A stretch of 64,000 nt of DNA from Allium sativum (GCA_030737875.1 CM060923.1:497452453-497516452), one strand, 5' to 3'. Positions 35,936-47,777 are shown, counted from the first letter of the stretch. Numbers and translations are program-made. Notes: generated by a model not told the origin, from the letters alone.

Positions 35936-38382
35936 TGAAGCGACCCGAACTTCCCCGGTAAGGAAAGCCCGGATAGAATTGAGAACACGACAAAATAGAA
36001 CGCAGACGGAAGAACATTTCATTGTATATTACAACAATTCATCAGATTACAAGAATATACAGAGTATAAATCAATATTACACATTCGATAAATATCAGAG
36101 AATACAATACATGACATAGCAGCGGAAAATAATACAAAATACAACTGAAGAAGATACACGGATACAAAGCTTTCCGGATATCGTCCCAGCTGTAAACCAG
36201 GTTCCTGTGAATATAAATCTACAAAACCAAAACTACTAGCTGCCCGTGTCAAAATAAGGGCACCCAGAGTTTAGGTTAAGACAATAAACTCCAGGTCAGT
36301 CATGGGAATGGTGTGAGAACTAAAACATTTATTAATCTTTATTTTAATGTTAGGTAAATCAAGGGACCACGCCGTATAACATGGAACAGGTTTCCTCCCA
36401 AGAATACCAGTGCATATAACAACAGCGCAATGCTAAATAAAGAAAAATGAAGCTATTGTAAGACCTAGGTCCTATCACACAATGCAACACAAACCGGAGG
36501 ATAGGGTTTTCCCTTATAATAGCCAAAGCATGCTTGATACGTTTAAAACAAGTCATTTGATACTATAATAAGTGTATAGTGTTTAAAATAATTTCAAATC
36601 ATAAATATCAATCATAGACGGCATGGGTACCATATATCATGTCGCCATACTAGTTTTACAATTAAAACCGCAAAGTCACATATTTGGAAATTGGATTTCC
36701 ATCTGCGAACTGAGGCTAGGGATCGTCCTCTACCGATTCGAGACTCTCTAGCCTGAGCCTCAGTCAAGTACTCTGTCAAGCCTTAGGAGCCACAGGGTCG
36801 GTCCACCGATGTGGAATAAAATGCCTGAACACTACGTCTACCCGCCCTATGGGGCGTAAATGAGTCCAATGACTCCATCAGTCCCGAATCGACCGATATA
36901 TCTGAGGCGCCTTTTCTTCTTTAAAAAAATAATCTTATCTTTTTAATGATAAAAATATAATCTTTTTTATTGATAAAAACATAACCTTTTTAAGTAAAAA
37001 GACGTACTCTTTTTAATTATAAATAAAAACTGAATTAAAACAATTTAGATTTAATTACCTTTCTTCTTAAATTCGCTGAACCCTTCTGACCTACTCACGT
37101 TGAAAGTTCAGCCCCTAGGACACTGATTTGCGCGCAACACGAGAAGCCGGGGGGGATCGGAGTCAAGGCCGTCGGTGGTGGTCGGTGGAGGGGCGGAGGG
37201 GTACTGCAGCCAATGGGGGTCCGTCCAGAATCGGCGGTGGGCCCACGATTGGACGGAGGCAGGGTTCGGTTTTTTTCTTTGAACGGAGAAGGGAGAATGG
37301 CCGATGGACGGCGCTGGAGGAGGAGGTCTCGCCTGACCGGCGGTGGCGCAGAGGGGGGTGGCGGCTGGCGCGTGTCAGCGACGGGGGCTGGGGAACGATC
37401 GGTTTAGGTTTTTTATTTTATTTGATTTAGAAAATGGACGACGGGAGTAAAGGGAGTGGGGAGAGAAAGGTAAGCACTGACTTATAAATTAATATATATT
37501 TAATTTAATTTTATTCTCCAAAAGGTTACTTTAAAAATTCGAACTCAAAATTGAGCCCACCGACTGTTACCCATAGCTAATTACCCTAATTCCGAACACA
37601 ATGGGATATGTACTGTAAGCCAATTCAGCTGTTTTGATCAGTTTCCATCAAAATATAACTCTATATATTGAATTTGAACGCGCATTTCACTTTACTGGGG
37701 TCACATATGAACCCCAAAAATTTCAGCAAAATTATTTCTGGCTTCGTATTAATGATACGGTCCTAACAAAACTATTTTCGTCGAATTCTGAGATCGTTTG
37801 AAAAATGGCCATTTTCCAGTCGATTAAATTCAACTGAAACTGGTTAAACGCGTTTTCTTTTACCATGCTCACATATTGATTCGAAAAATTACGAAATTTG
37901 AAACCTAGCAATAACTAGGCATCGCGGATCCAACAAAAGTGGTTTCGTCGAAATCCGAGGTCGTTTGCAAAATGGCCATTTTTAAGGGCCAAAATTCCGT
38001 AGCGACTATTCTGAATTTTCAACTGAACATAACTTTTGATCCCCACTATGAAATTTTTATTTTTCGGATTCGTTGGAAAGATATTCTCAAATAAATTCTA
38101 ATATTTTTGGTTTCACTAAAATCTGATTTATTTTGCACCCGGTATGTTCAATTGAAATTTGAAATCGAATTATCGAACTACCGCGCCATTTTCAATTCCT
38201 TTTATATATATAAATAAATATTTATATTCTAACAACGATCTATACAACTATATACGTTCTAACTCTATTCAAATTAAATTTCTCGTCGATACTATTTAAA
38301 ATAATTCAGTTTAAATATTCTAAATTCGCTAAAATGACCAAAATAAAAAATTTAAATTGGCTCGGATTTCCGGGTTATTACA
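35936..38382 (-). mobile_element. Right (5') LTR of minus-strand family A element
   Basis: 2447 bp, plus-strand ends TGAAGCGACCC and GGGTTATTACA. It contains the GC-rich leader at 37099-37410 and donor complement at 37093-37098. Compared with the 6.25 kb LTRs it lacks a block of about 3.8-4 kb between the leader's AT section and the gcgcctc(a/g)gat segment. It is diverged from its partner LTR by many scattered changes, so the insertion is older than the array. Confidence 0.88.
37093..37410 (-). promoter_or_regulatory. GC-rich LTR leader with splice donor
   Basis: Same layout as 12787-13110: the minus strand reads AAC|GTGAGTAGG at the GC to AT switch (37093-37098). Confidence 0.5.
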
Positions 38383-38387
38383 AAGCT

Positions 38388-39480
38388 AGTTTGGAGGTGA
38401 TAGGTAATTTTTTAATATATTACATATTATTTTGGCCTTGGATAGAAAGTTTGATGACAATGATTTAACATTTTGCCACACGGTACCATGCATGCAAAAT
38501 ACACATAAACAAGCTCATAAGATTATCTATTTCATGTTATATCCATTCGGCGGTGAACGTAATTTTTTAAATAAGTTGAATTTACGTATGTCAAAAATTA
38601 CAAACTTATACAGGAAAAAAGAAGAAAATTTATCTAAAGAAATGATACTAATTTTAAAAATGGCATACAAGAAAAAGGATGAAGGGAAACTTAAGTTAAA
38701 ACTTTTATTTCGAACATATCAAACAGGGGACCTTCAATGCTGCATATATAATAAATAGGGCATGAAAGAGCATCAAATTTCGTTATCAAATTCTTTTCCC
38801 TAATCAAGTCCACTATGAGTTTCTTCCACTTTTGAGTATATTCACTGTGGTGGTGTTCGCTTGTTACTTCTGCAGTTCTTATGGTGAGAGACGGAACAAT
38901 ATGGTTTTCATGAATGTTGATGCATGCATTCTTAGGGAGGTTAAGGATGGGATTCAGGTAAACTTAGGAGTTTTTTTTTAATATCAAATGGTGACATATG
39001 TAAAGAGCAATCTAATTTTTTTTTTCAATGGTGGCATTAAGGCTGCTCAATTCTAGTAGCAGCCTACGAAGTTCATAACTTGTTAGAGACGAATATATTA
39101 TATTATCCCTCAGTTTTTTAAGTTGCAACGTCTCGTTTCTTATCTATGATTTATTGAACCTGCAGGTTGATGCTATTGAAAACGATAATGAGGATGCTGA
39201 TGTGCTTGAGCTGAAAGATTGATTAGCTGCTTTAAATGGTGAAAGACATAAAAAAATATGTTGTTGCACTCATTTTCCTTTAAATGTATTCATATATGTC
39301 TACTTTTACAATGTATCGTTTTGGTTAGTTACGGGTGTCTGGATTATTCTTTTAGTATGTATGTTTTGGTTAGCAACAATTGCAAGAATTAGTGCTTTTG
39401 ATCACAAATATTTATATGCTTCGAACTTGTATGAGGTACTTTTGATCATAAATGTATATGCTTTGCATGAAAAACTTTTA
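38388..39480 (+). pseudogene. Unassigned DNA with exon-like scraps
   Basis: Two candidate exons can be seen: about 38879-38958 (ending ggattcag|gtaaac; product ERRNNMVFMNVDACILREV) and 39166-39222 (after aacctgcag; product VDAIENDNEDADVLELKD-stop). A 108-codon open stretch at 38432-38758 is Lys-rich and unmatched. I recognise no family. They may be the tail of a captured or broken gene carried by the CACTA element that ends at 40001. Confidence 0.3.
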
Positions 39481-40001
39481 ATAATGACTTTATGTACTAT
39501 AGCATTATGCTAGTTCAATAAGAATATTCCGCAATGATTAACCAGCTTTTATAGCAAGTAAATAGTGCTATAAAATACTAAAATTAAACTTTTTATAGCA
39601 TTTATAGTTGCTTTAATAATCAGGCATTGAAATTTGTACAGCATTTGTAGTTGCTATAATAATCAAGCAATGTTTATCTATAGCGTTTAAGGTTGCTATA
39701 AATAGCAATTAAATGACGTTATAAATATTAGTAGCATATATCACAACTCTGTGTAAAAGTTTTAAAGCAAGCAACAAACGTTATAGATAGGAATTTGTAA
39801 GTTACAAATCGTTCATTTAACAACAATTTTGAAACGCTATGAGTAATTTCATTTATAGCATGTTTTTTATAGCGATTATTAGGTTGCTATTATAGACCCT
39901 AGACAAATTACAACATGTTGATATATAGCGTTTATAAAAACGCCATCATATCCTTTAATAGCATTTTTTAGACGCTATAAAAAGGTCTTTTTCTTGTAGT
40001 G
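39480..40001. mobile_element. CACTA (En/Spm-type) element, one terminus with subterminal repeats
   Basis: The right end reads ...ttttttcttgtagtg, the complement of the CACTACAAGAAAAA terminus typical of plant CACTA elements, followed by taa (40002-40004), the right size for a 3-bp duplication. About 500 bp before it repeat tatagc/gctata-rich units in both orientations, as in CACTA subterminal regions. No matching CACTA left end was found in the window. It may be truncated, or lie left of 5533, since the large LTR elements are insertions in this sequence. Confidence 0.65.
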
Positions 40002-40008
40002 TAACATG

Positions 40009-40341
40009 TGGCAAATTAATGGTTTTCTTTGCTCTCATGCTATTTGATGTATTTTAAGTTGTGAGAAGTTGGATGTGTATGACTACATTCAAGATTATTT
40101 CAAAGTTTCTTATTTTCGATTAGCTTATTCTCATCCAGTCAATCCTATCATAGACTTTATGGGTGAAGATGTTGCAATTGAAGATGCAATTATAGCTCCT
40201 CCAAAAGCTAGAAGAATGTCTGGTCGTCCATCGTCTTCTAAAAGGTTAAAATCTGCCGGTGAATTTACAAAGACTATTAGATGTGGGTTGTGCAAAAAAG
40301 TTGGGGCATAACAAAAGAACTTGTTCTTCACAAGAAAACTA
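40009..40341 (+). pseudogene. MuDR-type transposase C-terminus (SWIM remnant and zinc knuckle)
   Basis: Plus-strand reading gives WQINGFLCSHA, the second half of the SWIM zinc finger of Mutator-like transposases, cut just upstream by the CACTA end. After a stop the reading continues as DVYDYIQDYFKVSYFRLAYS and a PPKARRMSGRPSSSKRLK basic segment, then the zinc knuckle C-GL-C-KKVG-H-NKRT-C. One extra G between KKVG and HNKRTC breaks the frame and gives a stop at 40309-40311. In the slipped frame the protein ends SSQEN-stop at 40341. This is the 3' end of a mudrA-like gene, inactivated by insertion, stop and frameshift. Confidence 0.8.
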
Positions 40342-40473
40342 ATTGCAATTTGGTTTAGTACTTTATTATGTTTGTAACTAGTTAGAATATTTCTGTTTAT
40401 TGTTTACTGTTTGTAACCAATTTGAATATTTTTGTTATGTTTGCAACTTTGGTTTAGTATTTTAATGTTCCTA

Positions 40474-41215
40474 TGATGAAGTTTGGTTTAGTATTTTGAA
40501 TATTACTGTGAATATGCGTTTTCTGTTTGGCGTACATGTATATATGCATACTGTGAATACTGTGATTAAATGAATGTATACTGTGAATACTGTGAATTAA
40601 TGTAAGTAGCCAGTTTTTTCCTGTATATATGCATACATGTATGCTGCTATTTCGAATATTAGCATGTAAGAATGCAACTATTCTGTATAGATGCATACAT
40701 TCCGGCTACAAATTTGTATACAGTACATATATATTCAGATTTTCTTAATATACGCATACAATTATGCATTTATAATGATTAGATGCATACATTTGAGGAA
40801 TTAATTGGTATAAAGAACATAATAAATTCATGTTTTCTAAATATACTGTGAATACTGTGATTGAATGTATGTATACTGTGAATGAATGTATATATACTGT
40901 GAATATGCGTTTATTGTTTCTGTGATGAAGTTTGGTTTAATGTTTCTGTGAATACTGTGTATGAATGTAAGTAGCCAGTTTTTTCCCTGTATATATGCAT
41001 ACATGTATGCTGCTATTTCGAATATTAGCATTTAAGTATGCAACTATTCTGTATAGAGGCATACATTCCGGCTACAAATTTGTATACAGTACAAATATAC
41101 TCAGATTTTCTTAATATACGCATACGATTATGCATTTATAATGATTAGATAAATACATTCGAGGAATAAATTGGTATAAAGAACATAATAAATTCTTGTT
41201 TTCTAAATATACGCA
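40474..41215. repeat. 365-bp direct repeat with gcatac/gtatgc motifs
   Basis: The stretch beginning tgtaagtagccag is found at 40601 and again at 40966 and stays similar for about 250 bp. Both copies contain the 14-bp palindrome gcatacatgtatgc (40631-40644 and 40997-41010). Shorter copies of the motif continue to about 41900. Confidence 0.7.
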
Positions 41216-42561
41216 TATAAGTATGCAACTATTTTAGATATATGCATAAAAGTATGCGGTTTTTTAGCAATTAATTGAATTAGCAACAGTAACGTAAGAA
41301 ATATTAGTAAAACCATATAATCACTTGCAAAAAATCAGACAAACTAGATAATATAGTAAAATCGAACGAACTTAACTCAGTACAAAAAATTACACATTGA
41401 TTCAACTTGAAAACTAGATAATCACTTGCTAGTAGTTCATACATTGTACTTTAGTCAGAATATTTACAATACTTCGATCATTGTATTTTAATCAAAATAT
41501 TTATAAGAAGTGAAAAGACCATTTTCCACAAATTTAAGAAGAAGGTTTGTTTGCATCTGAAAATATATAGTTCTGTGTCAGGTCTTCTTCTGGAGTCCAA
41601 CTATGAGGTTTGCAATTGAGAATTTCGTAAGCAAGCATGGCTCGTTGTAGATTAATAGCCGCAGGACTGTACATTTCATCCTTTTTATCAATTTTTTTGT
41701 ACTCGCTTCTCTGTTTTATCATGTTAATAACGAACATTCCACAATCGACCCTACAGAATTTGTAAAACATGATTAATATTATGTTAGTATTTAAGAAAGC
41801 TACATACAAGTATGCACATATTCATACTATATCAGTAAATAATTGTAAATACAAGTATGTAAATACAAGTATGCATACAAGTGTAAAACTAATTGTAAAT
41901 ACAAGTACGCAAGTATTTTTATTTACTTACGTGCAGCCTTGTTGTGGGCAATTAGCAATTTCAAGTTGTCCATGTTTCTAAAAATTCTTGTTCTCTAGGT
42001 TTTTCGGCAATCCACTGATATTCTCTGTATATATAAAAAAAATACATACATATGACTATTTATAACAGTTTAGATACAAGTTTGAATGTCAATTATCTTC
42101 AATTTACATACAATATCTCTTGCTAATCTTTGGTGATTTCCTCCTTCACGTCGTTTTTTCTGGAGTCGTAATGTATCCATCTTCTACTGTCTTTTATAAA
42201 TTCTAACAATGAAAAATGGTTTCCCTCGTGGATAGGAATCAATATTTTTGTGCTTGTTTTGTAGAATGTTTGCACTTTTTTGTCTATCAAATACTGTAAG
42301 TTTTTTGATGAATCTTTCTTAATTAATACCTGTAATTGCAATCATTTTAGTGACCAAAATTTTTGATGTTACAAGAAAATTTTGCTGGAAAATTACTAGA
42401 AACATACAGAAGTAGTATTTCTGATGTACATGATTTATGGATGGTCGTTGTTGAGCTCATGTGCATACCAGTCAATTATCTATTTAAATTAGTAGATTGT
42501 AAATATTAAGGAAAACTTCCAGCTATTAATCACCCTATGAAACTATATTTGAATTTGACTG

Positions 42562-42650
42562 TGGCTATACCTGTCCGTTAAGGAATCTTCCAGCTATTAA
42601 ATCAGCCAATAAAACTCCAAAAATGTATATGTCAGCATTGCCATTAAGGT
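42562..42650 (-). pseudogene. Possible receptor-kinase-like exon scrap
   Basis: The minus strand encodes NGNADIYIFGVLLADLIAGR followed by FLNGQ and a gtatag donor-like site. The D-I-Y-x-F-G-V-L-L pattern resembles subdomain IX of plant receptor-like (pseudo)kinases. It is only about 28 residues and lies between exons of the Ulp1-like gene. Chance similarity cannot be excluded. Confidence 0.35.
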
Positions 42651-42738
42651 ATGAGCTTCAACTGCTAATTTATATTATATATTTAGAGAATTTCTAGGAA
42701 TATATAAGCATTGATCTATGCATCTAATCTTAATAATT

Positions 42739-42790
<52 letters not shown>
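42739..42790. repeat. (AT)n microsatellite
   Basis: About 25 uninterrupted AT units. Confidence 0.95.
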
Positions 42791-42793
<3 letters not shown>

Positions 42794-43303
42794 ACTTTTA
42801 TCTTTAATTGCATAAAACATTTACAAAATATAATTAAATGTTCCAGTAATTTTACCCCAGGTCTGAATTTGAAAAATATGCTTCTAGTTTCTGGATTTGA
42901 TCCTCTTGTAGTTGCTTAACATTTTTAAATTTCCTGACGTCCAGTTTTGTTCGTACATGCATTTCTTCTGATGTTGTTCTCATCTCATAATCCTCAACAA
43001 TCACGGTTCCTGTTTGTTCCAGTTTGTTTCTGTTTTTTTGGGCTGTAGCTGAGAATAATATAAGATATCAGCAATGTATTGATGGAAACTTGATATTTGG
43101 AACATTATTACCATTAGAAATTTTTTTTTTTTTTACCTTTTTTGCTTTCTAACATTTTGAAGCTTCAGCTTCTTTTGCTTCTCCTTGTCATGATTCTTCT
43201 CTAGCTCCTTTATGTCTTTTGATTTTTCATCATCAATTTTATGATCGTTATTCTTCTCCATGTTATCTATTTACATATTATTAGTCTCATCGATAATTGA
43301 ATA

Positions 43304-43445
43304 GATGCACACAAGCATGCAACTATTCAGAAATAGCTGCACACAAACATGCAACTATTCAGAAATAGCTGCACACAAGCATACAACTATTCTGAGCAAA
43401 TGCACCCAAGCATGCAATAATTAGTAATAGATGCACATATGCATT
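43304..43445. repeat. Tandem repeat, about 35 bp
   Basis: Four copies of atgcacacaagcatgcaac plus a tattcagaaatag spacer, in an intron of the Ulp1-like gene. It shares the gcat/atgc-rich flavour of 40474-41900. Confidence 0.75.
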
Positions 43446-44088
43446 CAACAATTTTGTTATAATATATTGCTTGAAACTAGATAATGTGTACATTATTTAT
43501 TACCATCAGAAAACTATAATTATTTTTTACCTTTTTCATTCTCCACCTCCTTCTGTTCTTTCTCAACCTCTTTCTGTTCTTTCTTCACCTCGTTCTGTCC
43601 AACCTCATCATTGTTCTCCTCTGTATCTATTTCCATGTTATCAATTTGATCAATATCTCTTGTATCATCTTTTTTATCTTTATCCTGCATGCCAACATCT
43701 AAATTTTTCTGCTATTCATCATTTCCTTCATCTTCTGCAGTGTGTTCTTTTTCCACATTATCTCTGTCAACATTTTCATTCTTTTCACCTTCGGCACTTT
43801 TATTCTCATCATCATCAGCATTATTATTCTCATCTTCATTTTCATCGTTCATATTATCCTTTTCCTGCTTTTCATCCTCACTCTCATCATTATTCTCATC
43901 TTCATTTTCATCGTTCATATTATCATTTTCCTGTTTTCATTCTCACTCTCATCGTCACTGTCAGCCTCACTCTCATTCTCAATCTTATCATCATTATCCT
44001 TTTCCTCTTCATTATCCTCATTTTCATCCTCATTATCCTCACTTTCATCATTATCCTCATTTTCACTTGCATTCACATCTTTTATTTA

Positions 44089-44697
44089 AAAGTTATGTCC
44101 AGTTTAAAATTTAGAAAAGTCGTTGTAGAATTTATATATATATATTTAATATTAAAAATAGCCATTTTTCAAACGATCTTCGATTTTGACGAAACCGCTT
44201 TTGCTCGAACGAGAATGTCAAATTATTACTAGATTTCAATTTTCATAATTTTTAGAATTAATATGTGAGCGTGGCAAAAGAAAATGTGTTTTGTCAGTTT
44301 CAGCCAAATCGGATCGACCAGAAAATGGCCATTTTTCAAACGGTCTCGGAATTCGACAAAATTAGTTTTGTTAGGACTGTATCGTCAAAACATATCTAGA
44401 AATAATTTTTATGGAATTTTTAGAGTCCAGATGTGGCCCCGGTAAATTTAAATGTACGATCAAATTTAATAATTAAATGTTTTTTATTTAAATTCAAAGA
44501 AAAACCTATCGACACAATTGAATTGGCTGACGGGTCCTAGCCCATTGGGTCCGGAACGTGGGTATTTGCTTAGGGACAACTTTCGTTGGGCTGAAATGGG
44601 AGCTAATGAGAGGTAACTGGCTTTTTCAAGTTTAAAGAATTAAAATAATATTTAATTATATAAATAACCCCAATATTATCCCTAACACTAATTCTAA
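44089..44697 (+). mobile_element. Family A LTR fragment, plus strand, first segment
   Basis: Begins abruptly within the U3-like block (agttatgtccag, matching the complement of 5175-5190) and includes both copies of the ggccattttt module (44158-44190 and 44320-44395), the gtggccccggtaa block and a diverged cccattgggtccggaac block. The first 350 bp or so of the LTR are missing. It is interrupted at 44697 by the solo LTR and continues at 59287. Confidence 0.75.
44693..44697. other. Target site duplication of solo LTR, left
   Basis: tctaa, identical to 59282-59286. Confidence 0.85.
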
Positions 44698-44799
44698 TGT
44701 GACGGCCCGCCCCGCACCCGCCTGCATTTCCTCCGAGGATGCGCTGTACACATGCCCAGCTAGCACGGAACAGTCGCCAAAGAAAGGAAAGAAGAGAGT

Positions 44800-46057
44800 G
44801 AACTAACAAGGAACCTGTAGAATGCCTCACAGCGCATGGAACAAAGTATAATAATATACTTGACATAAAACAGGCGAGACAGTGCATAAGCTGATAACTA
44901 AAATCAACATCATCATCAGAGTAGCGGAAATCCAAATACAGCTTATTACAACTTTCCAAATTATTGTCTCTAAACAAAAGAAAGAAAGGTACACCACTAA
45001 TGCCCAAAGAAGTGACCGCAGCAACACAGGGAGAATATCTATATATATAATACGTGGAAGCCTCCTGCTCGTCTCCGGATCAGCTACCCGTGCATACCCA
45101 GCTAACCTGTCTCTAGTCTGCTCGTGAGAGCACCCAGAGTAATAAGAAGAGACATAAAACTATGGGTCAAACAAAAAGTCTGGTATGAGCAATAAGCAGC
45201 TAAACAGAACAATAACAGGTATACTAAACCATACCTGAACCTGGACCTGCAACCAAAGAGTTAGCACTACATACCGTACAATACTCTAAGGTGCCCTTGA
45301 ATAAATGGTGTAAAGATAACAGGGGTGGGGGAGTGCATGTCATAATGATGGCAAACAAATCAAGCATAGCAACCATCCTCACATCTCTCACTCAGTGCGT
45401 AAAGCATACGATATCTATCGATTCGATCACTAGACCCATCGAAGTAGTGACGGAGTTCAACTTGTACAACTACTACTACTACCAAGCTTACCACATGGAG
45501 TCATGACCAAATCTTTACAAATGACCTCACTTCATTGGTCTACAGCTCTTTAGTCGTACCTAGGCCACTGTGGCCCTGAATCTGTTCACGTACTCCCTAC
45601 ATATAGTGATCCAAAGTTATGGACATCGACAACCCCTTAGCACGCGTCCCGCAGCAAAGCCCAATCATGAAGTTAACTCGTTGGTTTCCAACTGGATTTT
45701 GAGTACAAACTTCTCATTTGGACTACCTTTGCATCTCGGGTTATTGGTCTTCACCTTCCCCAAATCGGTCTTCACTTCTTCTCTTCACTTTGCTTCAGGT
45801 CGCCGTCATCAGCCCCTTGGTTCGGATCGTGCTCCACCCTCGGATCGGGTCGCGGTGATCATCTCCTATTCGTGGTCTGCGCCTTCTGGTCGACTCGTGG
45901 TACTTGCTGGTTCGGATCGCGATGACCCCAACGGATCGGGTCGGACTCAAATGCTTCACGGCTCCGCCATCTGTTCAGATCGTGCTCACCCATTGGCTCG
46001 GGTCGTGCTCCCCATCCAGATCGTGGCGCCATTCGTGAGTGGATCGTGGCACAGCTA
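44800..46057. repeat. 1.27 kb tandem duplication inside the solo LTR, copy 1
   Basis: Starts gaactaacaaggaacctgtag and ends with the ggatcgtggcac-rich block. It is over 90% alike to copy 2 by eye, with small indels (offset 1263 at the start, 1274 later). Confidence 0.9.
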
Positions 46058-46062
46058 AGAAT

Positions 46063-47332
46063 GAACTAACAAGGAACCTGTAGAATGCCTCACAGTGCAT
46101 GGAACAAAATATAATAATAATATGCTTAACATAAAACAAGCGAGACAGTGCATAAGCTGATAACTAAAATCAACATCAACATCATCATCAGAGTAGCGGA
46201 AATCAAAATATAGCTTATTACAACTTTCCAAATTACTGTTTCGAAACAAAAAAAAGAAAGGTACACCACTAATGCCCAAAGTAGTGACCGCAGCAACACA
46301 GGGAGAATATCTATTTATATATAATACGTGGAAGCCTCATGCTCGTCTCTGGATCAGCTACCCATGCATACCCAGCTAACCTGTCTCTAGTCTGCTCGTG
46401 AGAGCATCCAGAGTAATAAGAAGAGACATAAAACTCTGGGTCAGACAAAAAGTCTGGTATGAGCGATAAGCAGCTAAACAGAACAATAACAGGTATACTA
46501 AACCATACCTGAACCTGGACCTGCAACCAAAGAGTTAGCACTACATACCGTATAATACTCTAAGGTGCCCTTGAATAAATGGTGTAAAGATAACGGGGGT
46601 GGGGGTGTGCATGTCATAATGATGGCAAACAAATCAAGCATAGCAACCATCCTCACATCTCTCACTCAGTGCGTAAAGCATACAATATCTACCGCTTCGA
46701 TCACTAGACCCATCGAAGTGGTGACGGAGTTCAACTTGCACAACTACTGCTACTACCAAGCTTACCACATGGAGTTATGACCAAATATTTACAAAGGACC
46801 CCACTTCATTGGTCTACAACTCTTTAGTCGTACCTAGGCCACTGTGGCCTGGAATCCGTTCACGTACTCCCTACACATAGTGATCCAAAGTTATGGACAT
46901 CGACAACCCCTTAGCACGCGTTCCGTAGCAAAGCCCAATCATGAAGTTAACTCATTGGTTCCCAACTGGATCCTGAGTACAAACTTCCCATTTGGACTAC
47001 CTTTGCATCTCAGGTTATTGGTCTTCACCTTCCCCAGATCGGTCTTCACTTCTTCTCTTCACTTTGCTTCAGGTCGCCGTCATCAGCCCCTTGGTTCGGA
47101 TCGTGCTCCACCCTCGGATCGGGTCGCGGTGATCATCTCCAGTTCGTGGTGTGCGCCTTCTGGTCGACTCGTGGTACTTGCTGGTTTGGATCGCGATGAC
47201 CCCATCGGATCGGGTCGGACTCCAGTGCTTCACGGCTCCGCCATCTGTTCAGATCGTGCTCACCCATTGGCTCGGGTCGTGCTCCCCATCCAGATCGTGG
47301 CGCCATTCGTGAGTGGATCGTGGCACAACTAG
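46063..47332. repeat. 1.27 kb tandem duplication inside the solo LTR, copy 2
   Basis: Second copy. Both copies end in an internally repetitive ggatcg/gatcgtg region (45830-46050 and 47090-47325). Confidence 0.9.
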
Positions 47333-47772
47333 AGGCATCGGTTCGTGGAGATGGCGTGCGGTCGGTTCGAGTATAAGGGGGCGATCTGATCCGGTCTTCT
47401 GCACATTTTCCTGCAACTTCTTCCAGCGACTGTTTACGTCATTCGATGGCGTTTTCGACCAATCTAACTTTTCTAATCAATCACAAGGCATACCATACAG
47501 TCATAGGAACTTGTAGAAGCGACCATAAACACCAAAACATCAATTTGATAGGTTAAAACTGATCAAACATAGCCAAAATCCCATATTTTCCCTTAATCAT
47601 GTTTAAGCAAATCTAAGGATATTATTAGCAAAACTTAATCAAATCGTCCCAAGTTTCTAACAGAGGTCTAAAATAATATTTAATAATTTCTAAACATTTT
47701 TCCAGAATTTATTAATGTATAAATTCGTTAATCTTCACTAATTACCCTTAATTAACCGTAATTAGTGAGGAA

Positions 47773-47777
47773 CTATG
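47773..47777. other. Target site duplication of family B element, left
   Basis: ctatg, identical to 58641-58645. Confidence 0.92.

Larger units (their letters stand above)
41534..44085 (-). pseudogene. Ulp1-like (C48) protease gene of the Mutator/KAONASHI type, broken
   Basis: A multi-exon minus-strand gene. The catalytic part: ILIPIHEGNHFSLLEFI and WIHYDSRK (42123-42341) give the His and Asp regions; EIANCPQQGC (41932-about 42028) gives the Gln region; DCGMFVINMIKQRSEYK (41534-41750, after a ctgtag acceptor) gives the Cys. Upstream exons encode a Glu/Asp/Asn/Lys-rich, probably disordered segment (43155-43265, 43535-43690, 43700-44085) and a helical stretch (about 42850-43045). A frameshift between WTT and EIANC, and a stop after VKEEITKD, indicate decay. 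Plant KAONASHI Mutator-like elements carry such proteases, and the neighbouring mudrA C-terminus on the other strand fits. A host Ulp1 gene is less likely. Confidence 0.7.
44698..47777. mobile_element. Solo LTR, left segment (split by nested element)
   Basis: Starts TGTGACGGCCCGCC. The other end (…GGGTCGTTACA, 59281) lies beyond the nested family B element. Removing the nested element and one ctatg leaves about 3.7 kb with TG...CA ends and a perfect tctaa duplication but no primer site, purine tract or coding region, hence a solo LTR formed by LTR-LTR recombination. Its orientation is not certain. It holds a 1.27 kb tandem duplication. Confidence 0.8.

Noticed and set aside
38432..38758. 108-residue plus-strand frame as a gene
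   Set aside because: No family recognised and no clear splice or start context. Kept only as part of an unassigned region.
43471..44232. 253-residue plus-strand frame rich in His, Ser and Leu
   Set aside because: It is the antisense of the Asp/Glu/Asn-rich exons of the Ulp1-like gene, whose splice sites and catalytic part are on the minus strand.
45570..46058. 162-residue frame repeated at 46844-47332
   Set aside because: Open in both units only because the 1.27 kb segment is duplicated. No recognisable domain, and it begins within LTR sequence.
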